A DNA stretch of 56,459 nucleotides from CAZFDE01 sp964517795 (GCA_964517795.1 CAZFDE010000012.1:1-56459); one strand, 5' to 3'. Positions 7,342 through 15,797 are shown, numbered from the stretch's first letter. Notes: a model not told the origin generated them from the sequence alone. Numbers and translations: made by a program.

Positions 7342-8553
7342 TTAAACTTTTGGGTTGTTGCCGAGATAGGTGGTCTTCGGCAGTTGCCCGGCCAGCGGTT
7401 TGGCATAATCGATAAAGGCCTGAGTAACGCCGTTGCCTTCGGCATTGATGAATTCGTCCGGCATATGCTTGGTCTTTTCGGCCACATTTTCCAGTTCGGT
7501 ACGGAACAGTTCGACCTCGTAATCGTCGCCGTTGGCGATGCGTTTGATGGCCACCGAGCCGCTGGTATGCTCCATCGCATACTGGACGGCATGTCGGCCG
7601 CACCAACGGGCCTCGCGAACGTCCACTTCGCTCTGCAGGCCGCCGAAACTGCGCTGCAGGTAGCCGAAGGTATCGGCCCGGACGCGTTTGATCTTGAGGT
7701 TCTGCTTGATCTGAGCCGAAAGGAAGTCCGCCAGCGCACCGGTGCCGGAAAGCTGGATATTGCCGTGGGCGTCTTTTTCCTGCTGCTCGGCCAGCTTTGC
7801 CGCCCAGGTTGTCCCGTCGGCATCGCACATGCCTTCAGAAACGGCGATCACACAACGGTTATTTTTCTTGCAGCAGGCATCGACATCGGCCAGGAATTTG
7901 TCCATCCCGACCGGTCGTTCCGGTATATAAATCAAATGCGGCCCGTCATCTTCGTTCGCTTTGGCCAATGCGGTCGCCGCGGTCAAAAAGCCCGCATGGC
8001 GGCCCATCAGTACGTCGATCTTGACGCCCGGCAGCGCCCGGTTATCGAGATCGTCTCCGATCAGGGCACAGGCAACAAATTTGGCGGCCGTACCGAATCC
8101 CGGGCAGTGGTCGGTAACCAGCAGATCGTTATCGACGGTCTTGGGGATATGGAAGGCCCGCAGCTCGTAACCGCTTTTGTCGGCGATGGTATTGACGATA
8201 TGGGCCGTATTGGCCGAGTCGTTGCCGCCGATATAGAAGAAATACTGAATATTGCGCTTTTTGAAGACCTCGATGATCTTTTCGCAATAGGCCTCGTCCG
8301 GCTTGTCACGACTGGTGCCCAGCGCCGATGAGGGCGATGCGGCTACAAGCTCCAGCTCGTCGGCCGATAGTTGGCCCAGATCGATAAATTCATTCTTAGC
8401 CATCCCCGCAACCGCGTGAACGGCCCCGTAGAGCGTCTGGATTTCGGGGTGTTTGCGTGCTTCTTCGATAACGCCGGCCAGCGAGGCGTTGATCACGCCG
8501 GTCGGGCCGCCGGATTGACCAACGACAGCATTGGCTTTCGGTGCATTCGACAT
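7342..8553 (-). CDS. 6-phosphofructokinase, probably pyrophosphate-dependent
   Basis: This 403-residue enzyme phosphorylates fructose 6-phosphate in glycolysis. Family motifs are GQSGGPTGVINASL at the N-terminus, GGNDSANTA, PKTVDNDLLVTDHCPGFGTA and MGRHAGFLTAA. Phosphoryl-donor choice follows two positions. E. coli ATP enzymes have Gly104 (GGDGS) and Gly124 (PGTIDND). Here they are Asp (GGNDS) and Lys (PKTVDND), the pattern of pyrophosphate users. The Asp that normally precedes, E. coli Asp103, is Asn here. Start ATG at 8553 follows an AAGGAT. It is convergent with the transglutaminase-like gene and divergent from greA. Donor specificity is inference; the family call is firm. Confidence 0.93.
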   Translation of the reverse strand: MSNAPKANAVVGQSGGPTGVINASLAGVIEEARKHPEIQTLYGAVHAVAGMAKNEFIDLGQLSADELELVAASPSSALGTSRDKPDEAYCEKIIEVFKKRNIQYFFYIGGNDSANTAHIVNTIADKSGYELRAFHIPKTVDNDLLVTDHCPGFGTAAKFVACALIGDDLDNRALPGVKIDVLMGRHAGFLTAATALAKANEDDGPHLIYIPERPVGMDKFLADVDACCKKNNRCVIAVSEGMCDADGTTWAAKLAEQQEKDAHGNIQLSGTGALADFLSAQIKQNLKIKRVRADTFGYLQRSFGGLQSEVDVREARWCGRHAVQYAMEHTSGSVAIKRIANGDDYEVELFRTELENVAEKTKHMPDEFINAEGNGVTQAFIDYAKPLAGQLPKTTYLGNNPKV

Positions 8554-8729
8554 CTTTTATCCTTCTGTAAAATAAGTTTCGATTCGTGATTCCTGACAGA
8601 AACCGCACATTATACAGACCCTGTGCCCGATTACAAGGACAAAATTGAAACTGAAAACAGCAGTTTTTTTTAATCAACCAATTCGCTTACCACCCTTGAT
8701 CTGAGCCGGTTGTCCTGAATGACAGGTAC

Positions 8730-8757
8730 TTGAATTGGCGCAGAATTTTGATAAAAT
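8730..8757 (+). promoter_or_regulatory. Probable promoter of greA
   Basis: TTGAAT at 8730-8735 and TAAAAT at 8752-8757 with a 16-base spacer. Start would be near 8764, about 46 bases before the chosen greA ATG. This placement argues against the longer upstream reading of the ORF. Confidence 0.5.
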
Positions 8758-8809
8758 GCCCGTAGAATTGTCGATTCATTTGTTCACTATTATTTGGAGA
8801 TATTGCCGT

Positions 8810-9292
8810 ATGCGTAATCTTGTTCCGATTTCGAAAACCGGATATGAAAAACTTAAAGATCAGATCAGCGAACTTGAAAAAAAGCGGATCGGCGTTGCCA
8901 AGGACGTCGCCGAGGCTCGCGAACAAGGCGATCTGAAGGAAAATGGGGCGTATATTTACGGCCGACAGCAGCTCGGGTTTATCGACGGCCGACTTGGCGA
9001 ATTAAAAGGAAAACTCAACTCGTGCGATATCGTTGACTGCACGAAGATTGAATGTGACCAGGCAAAGTTCGGCACCGTTGTGACGCTGCTGGATCTGGAC
9101 ACGCAAAAGAAGATCACTTATCAATTGCTGGGCCCGCATGATGCGGATATCGACGAGGGCAGTATTTCGATCCAGTCACCTGTTGGCGATGCGGTCCTCG
9201 GCCTCTCGGTCGGCGAGAAAGGGTCGGCAAATATCCCGCGCGGTGAATTTCGTTTTGAGGTGGTTGACATCGCCAAGTCCGAAACCCAGTAA
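8810..9292 (+). CDS. greA: Transcription elongation factor GreA
   Basis: GreA enters the RNA polymerase secondary channel and rescues backtracked complexes by transcript cleavage. The reading frame is open further upstream, but the ATG at 8810 is chosen. It follows TTGGAGA, gives 160 residues against the usual 158, and begins with the family-like MRNLVPISKTGYEKLKDQI. The N-terminal coiled coil (about residues 10-75) carries DLKENGAYIYGRQQ, where the acidic tip residues lie. The C-terminal FKBP-like domain ends with GEKGSANIPRGEFRFEVVDI. Most GreA proteins read ENAEY here rather than ENGAY, so the tip is slightly unusual. Confidence 0.93.
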   Translation: MRNLVPISKTGYEKLKDQISELEKKRIGVAKDVAEAREQGDLKENGAYIYGRQQLGFIDGRLGELKGKLNSCDIVDCTKIECDQAKFGTVVTLLDLDTQKKITYQLLGPHDADIDEGSISIQSPVGDAVLGLSVGEKGSANIPRGEFRFEVVDIAKSETQ

Positions 9293-9367
9293 ACATAAAG
9301 AAAATCAGAGAATCAGCGTCGTGCTAATCTCCAATTTTGCCGGATATCCTTTTGAACAGGATAAGCC

Positions 9368-10213
9368 ATGAACAGCATACTGGATGTCACAAAACGCAGC
9401 GCGAAACCGCAGCCGTGGGCTGAGGGAGACAATATCCCATGGAATGAACCCGGATTCAGCCAACGGATGCTTGGCGAACATCTATCCCAGACTCATGACA
9501 TGGCCAGCCGGCGATTTGAGATCATCGATACGCATATCGAATGGATTCACCGTACATTGCTGGAGGCCAAACAATCGAAAATCCTTGATCTGGGTTGCGG
9601 GCCGGGCTTTTATAGCGGCCGACTTGCAGAGCTGGGGCATGAATGTATCGGTATCGACTTTTCACCGGCTTCGATAAATTATGCGACTGAACAAGCCGGC
9701 AAAGAAAAACTAAACTGTACGTATTTGCATGAAGATATACGTAAGGCCGACTTCGGCACCGGTTTCGATTTGGCAATGCTCATATTTGGCGAGTTGAACG
9801 TTTTTCGGCCTGTCGAGGCAAAAGCCATTCTGAACAAAGCCAATCATGCGCTTGGGAAAGATGGCATTTTGCTTCTTGAACCGCATTCTTTTGGTGCCGT
9901 CCGGAAAATTGGCAAGCAGTCATCTTCATGGTATTCCGCAAAGTCGGGGCTTTTTTCAGATCAGCCTCATATTTGTCTTGATGAAAGCTTCTGGGATGAG
10001 CAAACGGCCACCGCAACAAAGCGATACTTCATTATCGATGCCGCAACCGGTGAGGTCAATCGCTATGCGGTATCTTATCAGGCCTATACCGAGCAGCAAT
10101 ACACCGATTTGCTCAAAGCATGCGGCTTTGAAACCATTGAATTTACTCCCTCACTAGCGGAAACTGAGAATCAATGCCAATCTGACCTGATTGGAATTAT
10201 TGCAAATAAATAA
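9368..10213 (+). CDS. Class I SAM-dependent methyltransferase
   Basis: The 281-residue protein has a class I methyltransferase core starting near residue 68. Motif I is ILDLGCGPGFYSGRLAELG, followed by an acidic residue at the end of strand 2 (CIGIDFSPAS) and LHEDIRKADFG as motif II. The acceptor cannot be predicted. The N-terminal 60 residues and the C-terminal half match no family I can name. It starts 75 bases after greA on the same strand. The ATG at 9368 follows an ACAGGATAAGCC stretch with a weak ribosome site. Confidence 0.85.
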   Translation: MNSILDVTKRSAKPQPWAEGDNIPWNEPGFSQRMLGEHLSQTHDMASRRFEIIDTHIEWIHRTLLEAKQSKILDLGCGPGFYSGRLAELGHECIGIDFSPASINYATEQAGKEKLNCTYLHEDIRKADFGTGFDLAMLIFGELNVFRPVEAKAILNKANHALGKDGILLLEPHSFGAVRKIGKQSSSWYSAKSGLFSDQPHICLDESFWDEQTATATKRYFIIDAATGEVNRYAVSYQAYTEQQYTDLLKACGFETIEFTPSLAETENQCQSDLIGIIANK

Positions 10214-10348
10214 TTTAACGCTTCAGGGCTTTTCATTAATCATTTGTTTGATTGAAAAATTTCTTTGACTCTTTGCGGCCTTATTGCTCTGTATCTGCGG
10301 CTAATTTTTTCGGGTCAACGGCTAAGAAATCGATCAGGGATTGACTGA

Positions 10349-10377
10349 TTGACTCATCGTGTTCCAAACACTACAAT
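10349..10377 (+). promoter_or_regulatory. Probable promoter of the redox operon
   Basis: TTGACT at 10349-10354, 17 bases, then TACAAT at 10372-10377. Start would be near 10384, about 34 bases before the ATG at 10418. A second TTGACT lies 8 bases upstream at 10341. Confidence 0.55.
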
Positions 10378-10417
10378 TACAGTATGATTTTTGAATTTGT
10401 CGAATGGGGAATTTGAT

Positions 10418-11410
10418 ATGGGTTTACCATCATCTACCGGCTCTGTGCGGCAGACGCTGATCAGTCTGTGCATTCTGGGCGTTCTTGTTGTGATCGCCGC
10501 AACGATTATTTACCGCCAGGTCCCGCCGGCTGAACGCTATGAATCGACCCAGGCCGGCGAGCCGGGCTATTCACCGATGACCGCGGCGACCTATCAGGCC
10601 GGACGGATGAGTACGACAGATTTTTCGCCGCTGGGTCCGGCCGTGACCTATACCGCCCAAAATCTCTACGAAAAGATTAACGGCAAGGCCCCGCTTTATA
10701 CCGAATCGGGCTTTATCAAGCTTAAGACCCAGCAGTTCGTCAGCGATGCTAACGACGAAGTGTGGATGGAGATGTACCTTTATGATATGGGCGCAGTGGA
10801 AAATGCATTCAGCGTTTACAGCACGCAAAAGCGGGCCGAGGGCATCCCGATCGAATCTGTCAATTTCGGGTACCGAACCGCCAACAGCCTGCACGCCGTG
10901 ATCGGTTCATATTATGTGGAGATCGTTGGTTCGCAATCGGCGCCCGAACTTCTGGCGGGGATGGTTGACCTGATCGATCATATCAAGAAACTCAATCCCT
11001 CCGGCCAAACGCAGATCCCGCAACTCGCATTATTTCCGCAGGAGAACCTCGAGCCCGGCAGCTTCAAATATTACGCCGGCGGCGCTTACGGCTGCCAGGA
11101 TTTGAATCGGCTTTTCAGTGCCCGCTACACTGTCGGTAATGAAACGATCACTGCGTTTTTCTCTGGCCGCGAGGAACCGGCGGATGCGCAGCAGACCGCG
11201 GCGGCATATAAGGATTTTATGCTGCAAAGCGGCGCATCCGAGAAGACGGCGTTGAATGCCGAACTGGCCGGCGCGGTCCTGGATTATTACGGTACGACCG
11301 AGATCGTTGCGGTGACCGGATCATATGTCGTCGGGGTTCACCAGGCGGAAAACCAAACGCAAGCCGAACGGCTGACATTGAGGCTTATGGAGTCAATTGA
11401 AAATGAGTAA
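10418..11410 (+). CDS. Membrane-anchored DUF6599-like protein
   Basis: First gene of the redox operon, 330 residues. One N-terminal membrane segment (about residues 13-34, SLCILGVLVVIAATIIY) anchors a large domain that would face outside. The domain contains AQNLYEKINGKAPLY, EVWMEMYLYDMGAVENAFSV and two copies of a similar fold pattern (YYVEIVGSQSAPELL, SYVVGVHQAENQT). I recall such proteins as DUF6599, of unknown function, next to DUF362 and polyferredoxin genes. A longer TTG-initiated reading begins at 10391, but the ATG at 10418 follows a GGGGA and is preferred. The stop overlaps the next start by 8 bases (ATGAGTAA), so translation is likely coupled. Confidence 0.8.
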   Translation: MGLPSSTGSVRQTLISLCILGVLVVIAATIIYRQVPPAERYESTQAGEPGYSPMTAATYQAGRMSTTDFSPLGPAVTYTAQNLYEKINGKAPLYTESGFIKLKTQQFVSDANDEVWMEMYLYDMGAVENAFSVYSTQKRAEGIPIESVNFGYRTANSLHAVIGSYYVEIVGSQSAPELLAGMVDLIDHIKKLNPSGQTQIPQLALFPQENLEPGSFKYYAGGAYGCQDLNRLFSARYTVGNETITAFFSGREEPADAQQTAAAYKDFMLQSGASEKTALNAELAGAVLDYYGTTEIVAVTGSYVVGVHQAENQTQAERLTLRLMESIENE

Positions 11411-12395
11411 CAATCAGGCCAAAATCGATCGACGTGAATTCGCCAAGCGAAGTATCGGGGCCGGTGCGTCGATTGCCGGAGCAACATTATTGGCGTACTG
11501 GATGTTTAATCGAGATCCGGATGCAGGTAAGAAACAGTATCAACTGCCGGATTTTTCGGTGGATCCGGTTGACGGCCAGACGATCAGTATTGTTCAGGGG
11601 CGTTCAAGGGCGAATACTGTTGCCAAGGCGGTGGAGCTTTTAGGCGGGATCGACCGATTCGTTCAATCCGGTGAGACGGTGGTGATCAAGCCCAATATCG
11701 CCTTTGCCACACCGGCGATGCTGGGAGCAACGGCGCATCCGGATACGGTGGCGGCCGTGGTGAAACTGTGTTATACAGCCGGCGCCCGCAAGGTGATCGT
11801 GACGGATAATCCGATCAACGATGCACAAAGCTGTTTTCGGCTGTCGGGAATCGCCAAGGCCGCAACACAGGCCGGGGCCGAGCTGGTCTATCCCAAGAAC
11901 CATTTATTCAAGGAAATGTCGCTGACCGAGGGGCAACTGATCCGGAATTGGCCGATCTATTTCGAGCCGTTTGCGGATGCAGATAAACTGATCGGCATCA
12001 CACCGGTCAAACATCACCAGCGCAGCGGCGCTTCGATGACGATGAAGAATTTCTACGGCCTTTTGGGCGGCCCGCGTAATATCTTTCATCAGGACATCAA
12101 TACGATCATTACGGAGTTGTCGATGCTGGTCAAGCCGACGTTTGTGATCCTGGACGGGACAACGGTGATGATGACCAACGGCCCGACCGGCGGATCGCTT
12201 TCGGATTTGCGGCAGGCCGACACAATGATCGCCTCGACCGATATGGTGGCGGCCGACACGTTCGGGGCAAGCCTGCTGGGACTCAAACCGATTGAACTGC
12301 CCTACCTGGGTCAGGCCGAACGAGCCGGCAGCGGCACGACCGATTACGAATCACTCAAACCGGCACGAACACAAGTCACGGAGGGCGCATCATGA
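11403..12395 (+). CDS. Tat-exported DUF362 protein
   Basis: Second gene of the redox operon, 330 residues. It starts with a Tat signal: DRREFAKRS twin-arginine motif, then a hydrophobic stretch to about residue 38. The body is DUF362: VVIKPNIAFATP, ATAHPDTVAAVVKLCY, ARKVIVTDNP and VKHHQRSGASMTMKNFYGLL. DUF362 proteins often sit with ferredoxin-like genes and are thought to be iron-sulfur related, but this one has few cysteines of its own. The Tat signal implies that it folds, perhaps around a cofactor, before export. The ATG at 11403 overlaps the previous gene. Its 3' end overlaps the next start by 4 bases (ATGA). Confidence 0.9.
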   Translation: MSNNQAKIDRREFAKRSIGAGASIAGATLLAYWMFNRDPDAGKKQYQLPDFSVDPVDGQTISIVQGRSRANTVAKAVELLGGIDRFVQSGETVVIKPNIAFATPAMLGATAHPDTVAAVVKLCYTAGARKVIVTDNPINDAQSCFRLSGIAKAATQAGAELVYPKNHLFKEMSLTEGQLIRNWPIYFEPFADADKLIGITPVKHHQRSGASMTMKNFYGLLGGPRNIFHQDINTIITELSMLVKPTFVILDGTTVMMTNGPTGGSLSDLRQADTMIASTDMVAADTFGASLLGLKPIELPYLGQAERAGSGTTDYESLKPARTQVTEGAS

Positions 12396-14137
12396 AAATT
12401 GTGACGACACGACGGATCAGCCAGCTTTTCTTTTTTGTGCTGTTTGTATGGTTTTGTATTGTCAGCACGGTCGGGGACAAGATATTCCAGCTTCGCAACT
12501 GGCCGGTGAACTGGCTGCTGCAGCTCGATCCGTTAGTCGCTTTGGGGACGATCCTGACCAGTCATACACTTTATACGGGTCTGTTGTGGGCGCTGGCAAC
12601 GGTGATCCTGACGATCATTGTCGGGCGGTTTTTCTGCAGTTGGGTCTGCCCGTTCGGTTCGATGCACCATTTTATCGGGTATCTGGGGCGGCGTAAAAAA
12701 CCGGTTGCCAAAAAGATCGATCTGAATACGTATCGAAACGCCCAGCGTATCAAATATGTCATTCTCTTTGTTCTATTAGGCATGGCTCTTTTCCCGTCGA
12801 TGGCTGCGACGCTTCAGTTGGGATTGCTGGACCCGATCCCGCTGGTGACGCGATCGTTCAATATGATCATCGTCGCAATCGGCGACAAGCCGTTTAATGT
12901 GATTTTCCCCAACGACCGGTTCTACGAACTGGGATGGCTGACGTTCGGGATTTTTGCGGGTGCTCTGCTTTTGAATCTTGCAATCCCGCGGTTTTTCTGC
13001 CGGTTTATTTGCCCGTTGGGAGCGTTTTTCGGGATTATCAATCGATTTGCGATCTGGCGTATCGGAAAGAACCAGTCCGACTGCATTCAGTGCCGCATGT
13101 GCGAGCAAAACTGCGAGGGCGGGTGCGAGCCGGCAGGGACATTTCGTAACAGCGAATGTGTCTTGTGCATGAACTGCCTCAACGACTGCACGCACGGCCT
13201 GATCGCTTATCAGGCGCAGAAATCACGTGCGGGCGAGATTACCGGGCCGGATATCTCACGGCGCGGTGTGGTGCTCTCACTGGCCGGCGGTGTTTTGGCG
13301 GTGCCGGCGATCCGATTGGGCGGCAAATTATCCGCCAATTTCTCGAACAAACTGATCCGGCCACCGGGGTCATTGGCGGAGCCGGAATTTCTGGATCGCT
13401 GTATCAAGTGCGGCCAGTGTATGCGGGTTTGCCCGACGAATGTGATCCAGCCGGCGAGTTTGGAAGGCGGTCTGGAGACCTTGTGGACACCAATTTTGAA
13501 TAATCGGATCGGTTCAAGCGGGTGTCAGTTGAATTGCACGGCCTGCGGGAATATCTGCCCCACGGGTGCGATCCGGCCGATTACGCTGGAGGAAAAAATC
13601 GGATTCGGCGAGTTTGCCGATGTCGGGCCGATCAAAATGGGTACCGCGTTTGTGGATCGCAATCGCTGTCTGCCATGGGCATTCAATCGGCCGTGCCTGG
13701 TGTGTGAGGAGAACTGCCCGATCAGCCCGAAGGCGATCTATACCGTTGAGTATTACCGCACAATCCGGGACGGCGTGGCAAAAATTAAAGCGGTCAGCGG
13801 CAAAACAATCGAATTCGAACAATCTGCTTTTGCCCCGGAACAACTCGCTTCGGGCGATTATTATTGTACAAATTCATCCGGGCAGCGATCGCGGATTCTT
13901 AAAAACAGGGAAAATTCCGTCGAACTGGTTGATTCGGGGTTTATCGATAATGACCTTGTCGGTCAAATGGTTTCGATCCAGGTCCATCTCAAAGGGCCTG
14001 TGGTCGATCCGCAAAAATGTATCGGCTGCGGCGTTTGCGAACACGAATGCCCGGTCAGCGGTAAAAAAGCTATACGGGTATCGGCTGAAGGCGAAACGCG
14101 CAGTCTGGACAGAAAACTATTTATTAACCGGTCTTAA
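12392..14137 (+). CDS. Membrane polyferredoxin of the NapH type
   Basis: Third gene of the redox operon, 581 residues. The N-terminal half has four to five membrane segments with the paired NapH/MauN-type motifs FCSWVCPFGS (after the second segment) and FCRFICPLGA. After these come ferredoxin-like cysteine groups: CIQCRMCEQNC, CVLCMNCLNDC, CIKCGQCMRVCP, CQLNCTACGNICP, CLVCEENCP and CIGCGVCEHECP. These are enough for several [4Fe-4S] clusters. Such proteins pass electrons between the quinone pool and periplasmic or cytoplasmic partners. Just after the second cysteine group is SRRGVVLSLAGG, a Tat-like twin-arginine stretch inside the protein. That hints that the C-terminal ferredoxin domain is moved across the membrane, or that the gene is a fusion of two ancestors. 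Confidence 0.92.
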   Translation: MKIVTTRRISQLFFFVLFVWFCIVSTVGDKIFQLRNWPVNWLLQLDPLVALGTILTSHTLYTGLLWALATVILTIIVGRFFCSWVCPFGSMHHFIGYLGRRKKPVAKKIDLNTYRNAQRIKYVILFVLLGMALFPSMAATLQLGLLDPIPLVTRSFNMIIVAIGDKPFNVIFPNDRFYELGWLTFGIFAGALLLNLAIPRFFCRFICPLGAFFGIINRFAIWRIGKNQSDCIQCRMCEQNCEGGCEPAGTFRNSECVLCMNCLNDCTHGLIAYQAQKSRAGEITGPDISRRGVVLSLAGGVLAVPAIRLGGKLSANFSNKLIRPPGSLAEPEFLDRCIKCGQCMRVCPTNVIQPASLEGGLETLWTPILNNRIGSSGCQLNCTACGNICPTGAIRPITLEEKIGFGEFADVGPIKMGTAFVDRNRCLPWAFNRPCLVCEENCPISPKAIYTVEYYRTIRDGVAKIKAVSGKTIEFEQSAFAPEQLASGDYYCTNSSGQRSRILKNRENSVELVDSGFIDNDLVGQMVSIQVHLKGPVVDPQKCIGCGVCEHECPVSGKKAIRVSAEGETRSLDRKLFINRS

Positions 14138-14155
14138 ATTTGAGGAGGCCACACT

Positions 14156-15388
14156 ATGGAAAAACAAAATATAAATCGAAGGGATTTTTTCAGGAACGTC
14201 AGTGCAGCAGGCGTCGGCTCGGTCATGGCCGCCAAGGCATTTGCTGCGGAACCCAATGAAACATCAAGCCAAGCTCAATCCCAAGGGAACCCCGTCGTGC
14301 CTCGCCGTATTCTGGGTAAAACCGGCGAATCGGTACCGGTCCTGTCGATGGGGATGATGTTTGAAGTGATCGACAATCAGATCGCTTTGAAAAAGGGGCT
14401 GGATTACGGCGTGAATTATTGGGATACAGCACATGGATATATGGGCGGCAACAGCGAGATCGGGATTGGTAACTTTCTCAAACGCAATCCGGATATCCGA
14501 AAAAAAGTGTTTATCGTTTCAAAAGCATCCGGTGCGAGAACAATTAAGGAAAAAGAGGAGCGTCTGAAAACCTCTTTCGAGCGGATGAACACCGATTATG
14601 TTGATCTTTACTACGGGATTCACGGGCTCAATAATCCGGATGAACATCTGACCAATGAACTCAAAGACTGGGCCGCGAAGATGAAAGACGAAGGCAATAT
14701 CCGATTCTTTGGATTCAGCACCCACAAAAATATCGAGGAATGCCTGATGGCGGCCTCGAAGCTGGATTGGATCGACGCGATCATGTTCAGCTATAACTAT
14801 GGCCTGATGCAGGAAGAAAAAATGCAGGAAGCCGTTAAAGCCGTTCATGAAGCAGGGATCGGTTTGATCGCGATGAAAACACAGCATATCAAATTCGATA
14901 AACATTTGGAAGACGAGGAATTCGCCAAGTGTAAAGAACTGCTGGACAGTGGTTATACCGAAGCTCAGGCCAAGCTTAAATATGTACTGGAAGACGAACG
15001 AATCGCATCGGCCTGTGTCGGCCGGGGTGATATCGGCGAATTAATGCTGAATGTGGCGGCGGTGCTGGATAAAACCAAGCTGACCGCAGAACTGAAGAAT
15101 GCATTCAAGTCATATGCTCAACAAACGTGTAACCGGTATTGTGCGGGTTGCGGGCATATTTGTGAAAATGCGACGGCCGGCAGTCCGCCGATCAGCGAAG
15201 CGCTGCGATATCTGATGTATCACAACGGCTACGGCGAACAGGATTATGCCCGGCAGCTTTTTGCCCAATTACCGGCGAGTAAACGAAATGCGCTGTTGAA
15301 GGCCGATTACAGCCTGGCCGAGGCAAAATGCCCGAACCGGATACCCATTGGCAGATATATCACCAAAGCCGTTCAGGTTCTTGCTTAA
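14156..15388 (+). CDS. Tat-exported aldo/keto reductase with a [4Fe-4S] motif
   Basis: Last gene of the redox operon, 410 residues. A Tat signal (NRRDFFRNVS, hydrophobic to residue 31) precedes a complete aldo/keto reductase barrel. The catalytic tetrad is Asp90, Tyr95, Lys123 and His156. A C-terminal extension carries CNRYCAGCGHIC (cysteines near 324, 328, 331, 335), a likely [4Fe-4S] site. Classical members use NADPH, which is not available outside the cytoplasm. Here the polyferredoxin encoded just upstream could supply electrons instead; that is inference. The ATG follows GAGGAGG. A terminator follows the gene. Substrate is unknown. Confidence 0.92.
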   Translation: MEKQNINRRDFFRNVSAAGVGSVMAAKAFAAEPNETSSQAQSQGNPVVPRRILGKTGESVPVLSMGMMFEVIDNQIALKKGLDYGVNYWDTAHGYMGGNSEIGIGNFLKRNPDIRKKVFIVSKASGARTIKEKEERLKTSFERMNTDYVDLYYGIHGLNNPDEHLTNELKDWAAKMKDEGNIRFFGFSTHKNIEECLMAASKLDWIDAIMFSYNYGLMQEEKMQEAVKAVHEAGIGLIAMKTQHIKFDKHLEDEEFAKCKELLDSGYTEAQAKLKYVLEDERIASACVGRGDIGELMLNVAAVLDKTKLTAELKNAFKSYAQQTCNRYCAGCGHICENATAGSPPISEALRYLMYHNGYGEQDYARQLFAQLPASKRNALLKADYSLAEAKCPNRIPIGRYITKAVQVLA

Positions 15389-15411
15389 ACGCTGTAACCA
15401 GTAAAAAATAT

Positions 15412-15472
15412 GGGCTTGCGGTTGCGGTGCGGCAGAAAAATAATGGACGCCGAACTCCCGTAAGCCCTTTTT
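15412..15472 (+). terminator. Terminator of the redox operon
   Basis: GGGCTTGCGG at 15412-15421 pairs with CCGTAAGCCC at 15458-15467, ten pairs including one G-T, followed by five T. The 36-base interior may fold further. It lies 24 bases after the aldo/keto reductase stop. Confidence 0.75.
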
Positions 15473-15507
15473 AATTCATACTTTACAAATTCCTACCCGC
15501 TTTTTTC

Positions 15508-15537
15508 TTGAATAGGTCACCCGAAATTTTATATAAT
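15508..15537 (+). promoter_or_regulatory. Promoter of the small ORF at 15563
   Basis: TTGAAT at 15508-15513, 18 bases, then a perfect TATAAT at 15532-15537. Start would be near 15544. It lies between two terminators, so it must serve a short transcript. Confidence 0.6.
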
Positions 15538-15562
15538 ACATTCAACAATAAAGGGGATAGAG

Positions 15563-15664
15563 ATGGCAATTAAACGATTCTATTTTAATATTTGGATTCC
15601 ATTTACAATCAACAAGCGAAGAATTCTCATTTTGGCGATGGCCAGTTATCTGGCATTATGCTGA
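15563..15664 (+). CDS. Possible 33-residue membrane micropeptide
   Basis: A short reading frame of 33 codons sits alone between the redox operon and hldD. It has its own consensus-like promoter, an AAGGGG ribosome site at 15551-15556 seven bases before the ATG, and a clear terminator 30 bases after the stop. The product begins basic (MAIKRFYF), has a hydrophobic stretch, then INKRR followed by a second hydrophobic run ILILAMASYLALC. That looks like a membrane-inserting peptide. I recognise no homologue. The transcript could instead be a small RNA of about 165 bases whose ORF is accidental, but the well-placed ribosome site favours translation. Confidence 0.5.
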   Translation: MAIKRFYFNIWIPFTINKRRILILAMASYLALC

Positions 15665-15692
15665 ACCTCCTTAGAAGATATAGTTTCCGCAC

Positions 15693-15717
15693 AAGCCGCC
15701 TTCGGGCGGTTTTTTTA
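15693..15717 (+). terminator. Terminator after the small ORF
   Basis: GCCGCC at 15695-15700, a TTCG tetraloop at 15701-15704 and GGCGGT at 15705-15710, extended by A-T pairs and followed by a run of T to 15716. This is a textbook intrinsic terminator. Confidence 0.9.
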
Positions 15718-15735
15718 TGCGCGAAAAAGTGCTGT

Positions 15736-15764
15736 TTGACATATCCTCAGTGTTCTTCTAATCT
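15736..15764 (+). promoter_or_regulatory. Probable promoter of hldD
   Basis: Perfect TTGACA at 15736-15741. TAATCT at 15759-15764 follows after 17 bases. Start would be near 15771, about 27 bases before the hldD ATG. Confidence 0.5.
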
Positions 15765-15797
15765 ATGGGCAATCAGAACATTATTAAGGAAAGCTCT

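Noticed and set aside
7384..8331. 315-codon plus-strand frame opposite the phosphofructokinase gene
   Set aside because: Shadow of a gene with clear PFK motifs; no ribosome site or recognisable protein.
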